A DNA stretch of 64,000 bases from Pedosphaera parvula Ellin514 (GCF_000172555.1 NZ_ABOX02000004.1:62001-126000); one strand, 5' to 3'; shown: positions 9,236 to 17,086, numbered from the stretch's first letter. Notes: generated from the letters alone by a model not told the origin. Numbers and translations: made by a program.

Positions 9236-9769
9236 ATGCGCGTCGAACATTCTGCCTGCCTCGCCAAAGTGTCGCTTATTGGGAGCATTTTCCTGCTGAT
9301 GACAGCCCAAACTTTTGGCGAGGAAACGATAAGTGAAAGAATTCACGCCAAATTCCCGTCCGTGCGACAGTTGCCAACCGCAGAACTCGCTTCGTGGTTG
9401 AATGATACGAACCGACCTGCGCCTCTTTTATTGGATGCGCGTGAACCGGAAGAATTTGCCATCAGCCATTTGCCTCAAGCCCAGAGGGTCAATCCGGATG
9501 CTGAAGTAATACAATTGATCACCACCCTGCCGACAAACCGCACCGTCGTCGTGTATTGTTCGGTCGGCTATCGTTCATCAGCCCTTGCTGGAAGGTTGCA
9601 AAAATCAGGATTTACCAACGTCTGCAATCTTGAAGGTTCCATTTTCAAATGGGCAAATGAAGACCGCCCGCTGGAACACGATGGCAAGCCGGTCAAAGTG
9701 GTTCATCCGTATAACAAAAAATATTCCGCAAATCTTAAGGAATCAGCGCGGGCTCCACTCAGTAAATGA
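9236..9769 (+). CDS. Exported single-domain rhodanese-like protein
   Basis: About 177 residues from the ATG at 9236; the frame is open to a GTG at 9194. A signal peptide (VSLIGSIFLLMTAQTFGEE) is followed by a rhodanese domain: LLLDAREPEEFAISHLPQA, then the active-site loop CSVGYRS with catalytic Cys at about residue 108, then LEGSIFKWANEDRPLEHDG, typical of the C-terminal part. A catalytic Cys with an R-S end fits sulfurtransferase activity. It probably acts in the periplasm. Its stop overlaps the next ATG as ATGA, which implies coupled translation with the hydroxylase. Confidence 0.88.
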   Translation: MRVEHSACLAKVSLIGSIFLLMTAQTFGEETISERIHAKFPSVRQLPTAELASWLNDTNRPAPLLLDAREPEEFAISHLPQAQRVNPDAEVIQLITTLPTNRTVVVYCSVGYRSSALAGRLQKSGFTNVCNLEGSIFKWANEDRPLEHDGKPVKVVHPYNKKYSANLKESARAPLSK

Positions 9770-10602
9770 ATCCCCATTCCGACAATTTCATCCGCAATCT
9801 GGAATTAATCCGTAGTGTTGTGGCTTTCACGGGACTGATGCTGTTGCTAACCTGGGAAAGCTTCGCTCCTTTTTTTGCTTATACAGCGGGCAGGCAGCGT
9901 GGAACACATGTTTTCCGCAATCTGGTCGTGGGTGTCATTAATGCCCTGCTGGTTGGTTTTGTTTTCGCCTCGCTTTGGTTTGCTGTTTCGCAATGGGCTG
10001 AAAGGAATCAGTTCGGTGTATTAAACTACTTGAAAGTTCCGATTGTGTTCCATTTCCCTGGAGCCCTGCTGCTACTTGATTGTTGGATGTATTGGTGGCA
10101 CCGCATCAATCACCGCATCCCGTTCTTCTGGCGCTTTCATCGCATGCATCATTCCGATGTTCACATGGATGTAACTACTGCCAGTCGATTCCATCTTGGC
10201 GAGATCTTTTTTTCCTCCTGTTTGCGCATCCCGCTGATCGCGCTGCTGGGAATTCGCTTTTGGGAACTGATCGTGTATGAGACAATTATGTTCCTGGTTG
10301 TGCAACTCCATCACGCCAACGTGGGATTGCCGCGGAGAGTGGACAATCTCCTGCGCCTTTTGATTGTCACTCCGGCCATGCACAAGGTGCATCATTCCCG
10401 GTGGCGGATCGAAACGGATTCAAACTATTCTTCTCTATTCTCATTCTGGGACCGCTTGTTCCGTTCGTTTCGATTGCGCAAGGACTCCCACACTATTCAT
10501 TTCGGATTGGACGAATTTGACCTTGCCGAAGACCAGACACTTTCCGGGCTCATGAAAACTCCCCTGGCAGAAAGGGCACCAAAGAATTTGGAACGAAAGT
10601 AA
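9766..10602 (+). CDS. Sterol desaturase / fatty acid hydroxylase family membrane protein
   Basis: 278 residues with several membrane helices (SVVAFTGLMLLLTW; LVVGVINALLVGFVFASLWF; FPGALLLLDCWMYWW) and the complete histidine cluster of the family that binds two irons: HRINH (112-116), HRMHH (125-129), HH at 182-183 and HKVHH (206-210). Expected to hydroxylate or desaturate a lipid using O2. It begins within the last codon of the rhodanese gene (ATGA), so the two are made together. Confidence 0.9.
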   Translation: MNPHSDNFIRNLELIRSVVAFTGLMLLLTWESFAPFFAYTAGRQRGTHVFRNLVVGVINALLVGFVFASLWFAVSQWAERNQFGVLNYLKVPIVFHFPGALLLLDCWMYWWHRINHRIPFFWRFHRMHHSDVHMDVTTASRFHLGEIFFSSCLRIPLIALLGIRFWELIVYETIMFLVVQLHHANVGLPRRVDNLLRLLIVTPAMHKVHHSRWRIETDSNYSSLFSFWDRLFRSFRLRKDSHTIHFGLDEFDLAEDQTLSGLMKTPLAERAPKNLERK

Positions 10603-10607
10603 ATCTT

Positions 10608-11366
10608 TCAGCGCCAAAAATAAGTAATCAGAGGCGCGACAGCCAGGCTCGGCAGGTAATCAGCCAATTGCAGCTTTTTCAGCTCCAAAACAATCAAGGC
10701 CACGCAGAATACCAACATGCCTCCCACTACGTTGACGGAATCCAGTAAGCCATTTTGACTCAGGAATGGCTCCAATCGCTGTACCCCCAAGGTAATGGTT
10801 CCCTGATAAATGAATACAGGGATCGCCGATAGCACCACTCCCCATCCATAGATACTCACAAATCCCATCGCAGCCAGGCCGTCCATAACCATTTTGATGG
10901 CCAGCGGTTGCCAATAGCCGGACAGCCCATCCGCCACTGCTCCCAGTGGCCCCAGTGGGCCGGCGCAAAACAAGAGTGTGCACAGAGTAAAACCTTCACT
11001 GATTCGATTAGGATCTTCTGGTCGTGATTTCGCAAATGATTGGCTGGCATGCTGGCCAAGACGATTCAACGTGCTCTGGATGCGTAATAGACGGCCAATA
11101 ATTCTGCCAAGCGTCATGGAGAGTAATAAAATTGCCACCTGCTTTAACACCTGTCCGGCGCTCCCGTTCAAACCCATGACCGTGAGCCGAAGCCCCACGT
11201 ACACGGTAATAACCCCCATGATTCCCCGGAGGGCGACCTGCGTGGACTGGGACAGCTGGCGGTTCCGGTTCAACCCAATCAAACCACCGATAAGGATTCC
11301 CAGCGCATTAAGAATTGTTCCCGTCAGGAGTGTTCCCGTCGACATGTCATCACTCAACCACGGCAT
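10608..11366 (-). CDS. DUF554 family membrane protein
   Basis: 252 residues, or 245 if the second ATG at 11345 (MSTGTLL) is used. Characteristic DUF554 features: GTILNALGILIGGLIGL near the N-terminus, LCTLLFCAGPLGPLGAVADG in the middle and a run of hydrophobic helices to the C-terminus. Members are polytopic inner-membrane proteins of uncertain, possibly transport, role. It converges with the hydroxylase gene with only five bases between stops. Confidence 0.88.
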   Translation of the reverse strand: MPWLSDDMSTGTLLTGTILNALGILIGGLIGLNRNRQLSQSTQVALRGIMGVITVYVGLRLTVMGLNGSAGQVLKQVAILLLSMTLGRIIGRLLRIQSTLNRLGQHASQSFAKSRPEDPNRISEGFTLCTLLFCAGPLGPLGAVADGLSGYWQPLAIKMVMDGLAAMGFVSIYGWGVVLSAIPVFIYQGTITLGVQRLEPFLSQNGLLDSVNVVGGMLVFCVALIVLELKKLQLADYLPSLAVAPLITYFWR

Positions 11367-11433
11367 TCTCCATCTTCAAAGCGCAAAGTTCAGCCGATTC
11401 CATTTCTCCTGCGAAAGCATCTTAAAAACAACA

Positions 11434-11462
11434 TTGCTTTTCAGCGCATTACACGGCACATT
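11434..11462 (+). promoter_or_regulatory. Possible promoter of tRNA-Pro
   Basis: TTGCTT at 11434-11439 and, 17 bases later, CACATT at 11457-11462, with the tRNA starting at 11475. The -35 box is good and the -10 is weak, so this is only a candidate. Confidence 0.25.
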
Positions 11463-11474
11463 TTCCATCTGGTT

Positions 11475-11552
11475 CGGGGCGTAGCGTAGGCTGGCTAGCG
11501 CGCGTGGTTCGGGTCCACGAGGTCGTGAGTTCAAATCTCACCGCCCCGACCA
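11475..11552 (+). tRNA. tRNA-Pro (anticodon CGG)
   Basis: The acceptor stem CGGGGCG/CGCCCCG is perfect. The anticodon stem CGTGG/CCACG encloses loop TTCGGGT, giving anticodon CGG. The T arm is GTGAG-TTCAAAT-CTCAC. CCA is encoded at 11550-11552. The gene is complete and marks the left edge of a genomic island: its 3' end is repeated at 16371. Confidence 0.95.
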
Positions 11553-11577
11553 TCTCTTCTCCGCCGGTATTGATTCC
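11529..11577. repeat. Left direct repeat (att-like), tRNA-Pro 3' end plus flank
   Basis: 49 bp identical to 16371-16419. It covers the T arm and acceptor end of tRNA-Pro, CCA, and about 25 bp downstream. This is the classic footprint of a site-specific integration at a tRNA 3' end. Confidence 0.85.
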
Positions 11578-11604
11578 CTCCGCTACTCGCTGTTAACCTT
11601 CTAT

Positions 11605-11757
11605 ATGCAGCAAACAATGACCGGTGGGCAACACGCAACCGAGCCAAATCTGATTCTCCGCTTAACTTCCATCACAGAGCGGCTTGATATCGCCTCGCTT
11701 TTTTCCAATTCCCAACCCTTGCAAGTTGAGTTAGGCAGTGATGCAACGGCGTCATAG
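11605..11757 (+). pseudogene. Truncated N-terminal fragment of a trmB homologue
   Basis: Fifty codons from ATG to TAG. By my count 31 of the first 45 residues match the intact TrmB that starts at 16447, including EPNLIL, ERLD, NSQPL and VELGS. Homology stops abruptly at the GGCAGTG bases near 11735-11742, just before the SAM-binding motif is complete. At this level of divergence it is not a recent duplication of the host gene; it more likely came with the element from a related host where the same tRNA and trmB are adjacent. Confidence 0.75.
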
Positions 11758-11876
11758 GTGGGAACCTGAATGGTGACGCCACGTTTATGCGCGTCGGCGA
11801 GGGCCTGGGTAATTGGCGCGCTCGTAAACGGTAACACCGCACATTTTCTCTTGCCGGGTTTTGGCCCATGCATTGC
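11757..11876 (-). pseudogene. Remnant of a phospholipase-D-like nuclease gene
   Basis: On the minus strand the translation contains LPFTSAPITQALADAHKRGV, which closely matches the start of the catalytic domain of the small PLD-family endonucleases (Nuc type, FTSAPIA-AL--AHKRGVKV as I recall it). The HKD catalytic motifs that should follow are absent: the match ends where the trmB fragment begins. About 40 codons survive. Small PLD nucleases are common on conjugative plasmids and integrative elements, which fits the island setting. Confidence 0.5.
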
Positions 11877-11952
11877 TTGAGATCCGCGGGTGCAGAAGAG
11901 TTGTGTGGGATAGCTTGTGCTATTCAGAGCATGTGGGTATAAGGATCGCTTT

Positions 11953-14900
11953 ATGAAAAGCGTGAGAATCAGGCAGGAGCAGTTTCCCGACACGGTTATG
12001 CATTCCTTGGCTAATCGTGATGTTGCGCTGTGGCTTGGCGACGGCCTCGATCTCTCGTCGACCAATCTGGAAAACTTGCGAGAGTTCATTTCGTTGCCCT
12101 GGAAAATGGTCTTATGCGAGTCAAACGAGCCAAGATTGATCCAAACGATTCAATCTATCGATGCAGCTGGTACACCAGTAGACAGACGGCGCGGCTTTGT
12201 CCATGTAGTCGCTTCCGACCCCGAAGGAACCCAACTGCCACCGCGGGCGCTTCCGGTGTTCCTACTATCTGGTAGACGCGATGCCCAAGTACCGGAAGAG
12301 GCGGCTTCCTTGGGTCGTCTCGCAACTACCCGCCGCCGGCTCAATATGATCAACCAATTAGTTGCAGCCAGGCCGCGCACAGTTATCTTAGTGAGCGCCG
12401 GGCGAGAACAGCCGCTTGCCGACTTTTTTGCTCTCTGGAAAGAGGAATCCTTCCGCTCATTGATATGTCTCGTAAGCTCGGCCGAAGCCGATGCGAAGCG
12501 GATGGATGAATGGTTAGGCGAGTCAGGCTCCGCTCCGGCCGTGGACCATTGTGAATCACCTCTTAGTCTCTTAGTGCCATCTCTTGCGGGCCGGCTAAAA
12601 GCTGTTTTTACAGAAGACAGGCTGATCATTCGTATGAGGAATCAGAAGGGCTCGGCGTCAGACGTCGATATAACCCAAAGTGAACTTATTGAGCGTCCCC
12701 TGCTGGATAGATATGACCTTATCAGGTCTCGGGATCTCTCGTTACTTCAGCCGGACGAACTTGCCAAAGAGGAATTTGATGCCTTTTTTACGAAATCGTC
12801 ATGTTCTTGGAAGCCCTATTCGGCCGGGTTGCCGTGGCCGCGCGACCAAAAAGCTGGTAATGCACTTATCAAAGCTCTTGAAACAGTTGCGGAGACCGGG
12901 CCATCCGAGAACTGCATCTGTTCGCTAGTGTCGGAGCCAGGTGCTGGAGGCACGACAATGGCTCGCATGTTGGCGTTCGAGGCTGCTACATTGGGGTATC
13001 CCGTGCTACTTGCCCGGCAGGCCCTCGAACAGCCCGACCCGCTGGAGGTCTCGAGTTTTCTGCACCGGGTCCACGTTGGATCCGCTGCAACGGAGCCCGG
13101 TGGAGCGAGGCCGACGGAGATTGACGCCGTTCCAACGGAAGCGTTTGAAACGCCTTGGCTAATTGTCTTCGACGTGGCGCATTGGGAGGGCAGGTCATCA
13201 GAACTGCGTGCATTTCTCGCAACCCTAACCTTTCGAGCGCGGCCTGTGGTGATTCTAACAATTAGCGGCCCGGAGGTTCCATTTGATTTAAGCCGTGGAT
13301 CGCGGCTTCGACAGCTGAGTTACATCAAGCACGAGTTGGAAATAAGGGAGGCGCTGAATCTGGGCAAGCATCTGAACAAGTTCTTACGTAAAATCGGCAG
13401 GGAAAAAACAGAAAACGAATGGCGAGGATTCTGGGAAAACCACAGGCCGGACCACATAACCTCGAGCATTGCCCACTTCTGGATCGCCCTGGGGTTTTGG
13501 CTTAAGGGCCAGTTGGACATGGAGCAGTCCATTCAAAATTGGCTTTACGCCTCATTTCGTGATGAAGAGATCGACAATGATACTAGATTGATTCTATTAG
13601 AGATCGCGGCACTCAGTATCGAGCGCCAGCCGCTCCCGGAAGGATTGATGCCTCCATCACCTAGCCAGCGGTACCCCTACTCCGTCCTTTTGGAAGATAT
13701 CAGGTCTTCTGTGCCTGCTCTGGCTCTTATCAGGGAATCCGTCGGGACGGAAAGACTCTGGGCGATGGCGCATGATTTGTTAGGCCGATATCTTGTGACT
13801 TCTACGTTTTTCGATCGAAAGATGATGGAGAAACTTCGTTTGACCGAAGCAACCGATCCTGTCGAACTTAGATTGCTGCTCCTGAAGAGGGTGATTTCCA
13901 GACCGGGGTTGGCGCTTAAGCCATTTAGACGCATGGCTATCGATTTCGCTGTGAAGGTGCTGAAGCTCGATGCGGATGGAAACCAAGAATTTGTGCCCTA
14001 CTGGCGAAAAGTCTTAGACCTACTCAATGCCGTGCCAGCCGGCGTTCGAGAGGTAAGCAGAACGTTCAATCACCATGTGGCCATCTCGCTCCGGCGGGTA
14101 GCGAAACAAAGGGAGTTTGAGGTAACGCTGGACCAGCGTAGCGAATTGCTTTATCAGGCAGTGAGATACCTCGAATTTGCTCTGAACGACCTCGAGTACA
14201 GCCCGGATGAGGAAACCAACATAAACCTCTTGAACTCCCTTGCTCTCGCGTACCAGGACTTGGCTGACGTGGAACGAGAGAAAGGCACCGAGAGTAAGGT
14301 CATCATCGCCCTAAGAACGAAGGCCACGGAAACGACGTTGAGGGCGCTCCAAGAGGATCCTGGCAACAGCTATGTTCTCGAAACGAGTGCGAAAAACCTG
14401 ATTCAAAACGGGGAGCTACATCCGGACCAAGCAATCTCAAGCGCGGCTGAAGCGCTTGGGTACATCTACCAGGCGGTCGCCCGTGAGCAATCTGAATTCA
14501 GACAAACCGAACTGACGCAGCTCGCAAATCGTGCCCTCAACCTGCTCCGCTCGGGGCGGCCCGAGCAGCTAAAGCAACTGAATGTTGGGGCTAATCCATT
14601 TGGCGTGCTCGCCGAGGCATGGCTAGTCCTGACTGAGGGGATACAGGACTTGAATAAGTACGATCTTGCCGACTTACCACAGCGTAACGTTAGTAACGCG
14701 CTGTCCGTTCTGGAAAACGCAGGAGAGAGGTCAAATTGGATGATTCTGAGATTCCGTTACGATCTCCTATGCGCGAGTAGGCCCGCTGATTTTTCCGCGC
14801 AGCTGCGGCTGCTTGATGAGCTTGAGGGCACCGGCTACCGCATGCCCCTGCAGATCCAGTTAGAACAGGCGATCCTTCTCCACCAGGAAGGCCGAAGCCC

Positions 14901-15216
14901 GGACGCCAATAGAAAATTCAGGAGCCTGCGACGCGAGTTTCTGCGCTACGACACGTTTGTCGATGTGCCGCCGCGTCTAACATGGCTACGTATCGGATCT
15001 GCAGGGCAGCGAAGAATCTGTGAGGCTCGCGTTGTGGAGCGGGGAGGTTACAGGCCTATGGCAAGAGTTACGGAGCTTAAAGGGGAGCTCGCCCCGTTTA
15101 TTCCTCAAGACTTTGGCGCTCAGGATATGCCCCCGGGTCACAAATTCAAATGTTTAGTAAGCTTCGGCAGGAACGGTCCTTTCCTCAGACCTGCTCGCCA
15201 GGACACGGAATCGTAG
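11953..15216 (+). CDS. SIR2-like/STAND NTPase with TPR-like C-terminus, candidate anti-phage sensor
   Basis: 1087 residues from the ATG at 11953 (AAGGA upstream); the frame is open to a GTG at 11917. Residues ~20-215 look like a divergent SIR2-like fold: DVALWLGDGLDLSS stands where GAG-S is expected, PWKMVLCESNEPRL where TTNYD-L is expected, and RTVILVSAGREQPLADFFAL resembles the late G-S-D motif. Around residue 327 is a P-loop (SEPGAGGTTMARMLAFEA) in which the usual Walker A lysine is glycine; Walker B is PWLIVFDVAHW (~402-412). The C-terminal half is helical and repeat-like (TNINLLNSLALAYQDLADVE). The last ~70 residues are a beta-rich domain (GHKFKCLVSFGRNGPFL). This resembles STAND defence proteins such as Avs, with the helical part as sensor. 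It forms an operon with the TOPRIM gene, with 9 bp between them. The assignment is inferred; the family is not one I can name. Confidence 0.7.
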   Translation: MKSVRIRQEQFPDTVMHSLANRDVALWLGDGLDLSSTNLENLREFISLPWKMVLCESNEPRLIQTIQSIDAAGTPVDRRRGFVHVVASDPEGTQLPPRALPVFLLSGRRDAQVPEEAASLGRLATTRRRLNMINQLVAARPRTVILVSAGREQPLADFFALWKEESFRSLICLVSSAEADAKRMDEWLGESGSAPAVDHCESPLSLLVPSLAGRLKAVFTEDRLIIRMRNQKGSASDVDITQSELIERPLLDRYDLIRSRDLSLLQPDELAKEEFDAFFTKSSCSWKPYSAGLPWPRDQKAGNALIKALETVAETGPSENCICSLVSEPGAGGTTMARMLAFEAATLGYPVLLARQALEQPDPLEVSSFLHRVHVGSAATEPGGARPTEIDAVPTEAFETPWLIVFDVAHWEGRSSELRAFLATLTFRARPVVILTISGPEVPFDLSRGSRLRQLSYIKHELEIREALNLGKHLNKFLRKIGREKTENEWRGFWENHRPDHITSSIAHFWIALGFWLKGQLDMEQSIQNWLYASFRDEEIDNDTRLILLEIAALSIERQPLPEGLMPPSPSQRYPYSVLLEDIRSSVPALALIRESVGTERLWAMAHDLLGRYLVTSTFFDRKMMEKLRLTEATDPVELRLLLLKRVISRPGLALKPFRRMAIDFAVKVLKLDADGNQEFVPYWRKVLDLLNAVPAGVREVSRTFNHHVAISLRRVAKQREFEVTLDQRSELLYQAVRYLEFALNDLEYSPDEETNINLLNSLALAYQDLADVEREKGTESKVIIALRTKATETTLRALQEDPGNSYVLETSAKNLIQNGELHPDQAISSAAEALGYIYQAVAREQSEFRQTELTQLANRALNLLRSGRPEQLKQLNVGANPFGVLAEAWLVLTEGIQDLNKYDLADLPQRNVSNALSVLENAGERSNWMILRFRYDLLCASRPADFSAQLRLLDELEGTGYRMPLQIQLEQAILLHQEGRSPDANRKFRSLRREFLRYDTFVDVPPRLTWLRIGSAGQRRICEARVVERGGYRPMARVTELKGELAPFIPQDFGAQDMPPGHKFKCLVSFGRNGPFLRPARQDTES

Positions 15217-15225
15217 CCACTCAAC

Positions 15226-15969
15226 ATGGGAACAAGCTTCCAGCCTGGGGACATTGCACGCGCGTTTGCATCGCGACGCGGGTGGAAAATCTCAAAACTG
15301 AACATCCTCGTCGAAGGAGAACATGAGCAGCGCTATTTTTCCTTGGCCGACCGGCTTTATCGGCAGAAGGAAAACAAAGCTCTGATCAGCACCCAAATCA
15401 GCATCTTTCCTACCGGCATCGGTGACGACGGGGGGGCCTTTGGACTGCAAAGAGATTTCCATCCGCTGAGGGCGATTATGGACGTAGACCTTTCTGCAGA
15501 TGGGAAACGGGCGTGTTATGCAGTTGCACTCTTCGACGACGACATGCCCGGACGACGGGGCTGTAACTCTTTGACCGGGCAACACCTAACCTATCGTAAA
15601 TGGCGCGACGTATTCTTGTTGCAGCGGTTGCTTCCCAGATCGACGCGCAGCCCTGAGCAAATGCAAAAATTGGTGGACGAAGCGAATCAACCTTGGCGAG
15701 GAATCGACTGTGAAATCGAGGACCTCATTTCAATCGATTTGCTGAGTGAATTCCTGAAGGGGAACCATAAAGCAGCCGAGAGAGAACCCCAAGAGGTAGC
15801 CGGGAGTGTTCGTTGCTCGCTAACGAGTGCTGGCAAGGCTCAATACGTGAGATTCGTTGAGGACAACGCTCTCCTCGCTGATGTCAGGTGCCTTGTCGAT
15901 TTCCTGAAATCAATGCGATACCACCTCGGGCTTGAACCAGACGGCGACACCATGCCGCCGGCGGTTTAG
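15226..15969 (+). CDS. Stand-alone TOPRIM-domain protein, candidate nuclease effector
   Basis: 247 residues. The TOPRIM pattern is present: a catalytic Glu in LNILVEGEHEQRYF (E30) and the acidic triplet in AVALFDDDMPGRRG (D104-D106) after a beta strand. A later CEIEDLISIDLLSEFL (about 162-177) resembles the E-x-E-D helix seen in OLD-type and DUF4435-type TOPRIM proteins. There is no ATPase domain of its own. The gene follows the STAND-like gene by 9 bp, so they should act together. AriB of PARIS is a similar-sized TOPRIM effector paired with an NTPase. The prediction is a metal-dependent nuclease held inactive until the partner senses infection. DNA or RNA target unknown. Confidence 0.7.
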   Translation: MGTSFQPGDIARAFASRRGWKISKLNILVEGEHEQRYFSLADRLYRQKENKALISTQISIFPTGIGDDGGAFGLQRDFHPLRAIMDVDLSADGKRACYAVALFDDDMPGRRGCNSLTGQHLTYRKWRDVFLLQRLLPRSTRSPEQMQKLVDEANQPWRGIDCEIEDLISIDLLSEFLKGNHKAAEREPQEVAGSVRCSLTSAGKAQYVRFVEDNALLADVRCLVDFLKSMRYHLGLEPDGDTMPPAV

Positions 15970-16370
15970 ACACTCGAAGTTTTTGTGGAGAAAGGTTGCT
16001 CCAGTGCATCCATTCGATCGCCAGTGGATTGTGGTGAGGGTGCAGGTCGCCGTCGGCCTTCTGAACCCCAGGCGGTTTTATCGTATCGTTAGGCCGCAAA
16101 TGATGAATTCAGGCATTTCCAGAATTCCATGAAATGAGATTTCGCCTGTGACTTTGGGATCGTCCTGGTGCAACAGGCGTTCATTAAAAGAGTTCGAAAT
16201 GGAGTTGATTGCTTAATGTATTTTGGTCGCTTTTTACTCGATTTTTGGGATCGCGACTCGGCGAGCCTGCGATGGACAGGGTGGGCCAGAACTTTGTGTC
16301 GCTATTTGTGTGTTTGTGACGCTCTGAGAAATGCTTGAATAGCTGGGTAAATCGGTAGGGGTGGTTGAGG
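15970..16370. other. Gene-free right end of the island
   Basis: Four hundred bases between the TOPRIM stop and the right repeat. No supported coding frame and no hairpin followed by T's were seen. Short open frames here lack family signals. The sequence is probably decayed element DNA. Confidence 0.5.
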
Positions 16371-16419
16371 GTTCAAATCTCACCGCCCCGACCATCTCTT
16401 CTCCGCCGGTATTGATTCC
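16371..16419. repeat. Right direct repeat (att-like), partial tRNA-Pro 3' end
   Basis: Identical to 11529-11577. Upstream of the repeat the sequence (GGGGTGGTTGAG) no longer matches the tRNA body, so this is a displaced 3' remnant that cannot make a tRNA. The intact trmB start lies 28 bp to the right. Confidence 0.85.
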
Positions 16420-16446
16420 TGCCGCAACTCCCTGTTAAATTTTTTT

Positions 16447-17070
16447 ATGCAGCAAGAAATGACTGCGGCGAAACCCGCGGCTGAGCCAAATTTAATTCTA
16501 AAGCTAAACTCCATCGTGGAGCGGCTTGATCCAATCCGGTTGTTTCCAAACTCCCAACCGCTGGAAGTTGAGCTGGGCAGTGGTGACGGCTCGTTTCTAA
16601 TTAACTATGCCAGGCTGCATCCGGAACACAACTTTCTCGGCGTCGAACGTTTGCTGGGTCGCTTGCGGAAGGTGGATCGCAAGGGACGTCGGGCCGGGTT
16701 GATGAACCTTCGTGGTCTTCGGATTGAATCCGCGTACTTTCTGGAATATCTCCTCCCGACCGCCTCGGTAAACGCGTTGCATATTTATTTTCCCGATCCC
16801 TGGCCCAAACGTAAACATCGCAAAAATCGCCTGATTAACGAACGTTTTACCGAACTGGCCCGACAGGTTTTGATTCCTGGAGGTGTCGTATATCTTCGCA
16901 CGGATGACCGCGATTACTTTGAACAAATGATCACGGTCTTTGCAGCTAATGCGGCTTTTCGCCCGGTGGAAACGCCCGACGAACTCAGCGCGGTTGTAAC
17001 CGATTTCGAGCGCACCTTCCACTCGCGTGGGGTAAATACACTTCGGGCAGCTTACTCCCGGGCGGAATAA
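16447..17070 (+). CDS. trmB: tRNA (guanine-N7-)-methyltransferase
   Basis: 207 residues, usual length for TrmB. SAM-binding motif LEVELGSGDGSFLINYA. The family signature IYFPDPWPKRKHRKNRL sits around residues 115-132, and ERFTELARQVLIPGGVVYLR and the late DFERTFHSRG follow. The enzyme methylates G46 in the variable loop of tRNAs using S-adenosylmethionine. The gene originally lay directly downstream of tRNA-Pro(CGG), from which the island now separates it. Confidence 0.95.
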   Translation: MQQEMTAAKPAAEPNLILKLNSIVERLDPIRLFPNSQPLEVELGSGDGSFLINYARLHPEHNFLGVERLLGRLRKVDRKGRRAGLMNLRGLRIESAYFLEYLLPTASVNALHIYFPDPWPKRKHRKNRLINERFTELARQVLIPGGVVYLRTDDRDYFEQMITVFAANAAFRPVETPDELSAVVTDFERTFHSRGVNTLRAAYSRAE

Positions 17071-17086
17071 ATCACTTCACTGCCCC

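Larger units (their letters stand above)
11529..16419. mobile_element. Genomic island integrated at tRNA-Pro(CGG), integrase lost
   Basis: A segment of about 4.8 kb lies between two 49-bp direct repeats. From left to right it holds a truncated, diverged copy of the start of trmB, a remnant of a phospholipase-D-like nuclease on the minus strand, a two-gene operon (STAND-like NTPase and TOPRIM protein), about 400 bp without a gene, and a partial tRNA 3' end. The intact host trmB follows the right repeat. No integrase, transposase or plasmid gene is visible, so the element is probably an immobile remnant. Its gene content and location are typical of a defence island. Confidence 0.8.

Noticed and set aside
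15884-16132. Short frames at the right end of the island
   Set aside because: No family signal; partly overlap the TOPRIM gene.
11529-16419. Hidden integrase or transposase in the island
   Set aside because: No integrase or transposase motif was seen in any frame on either strand; only the PLD scrap suggests former mobility genes.
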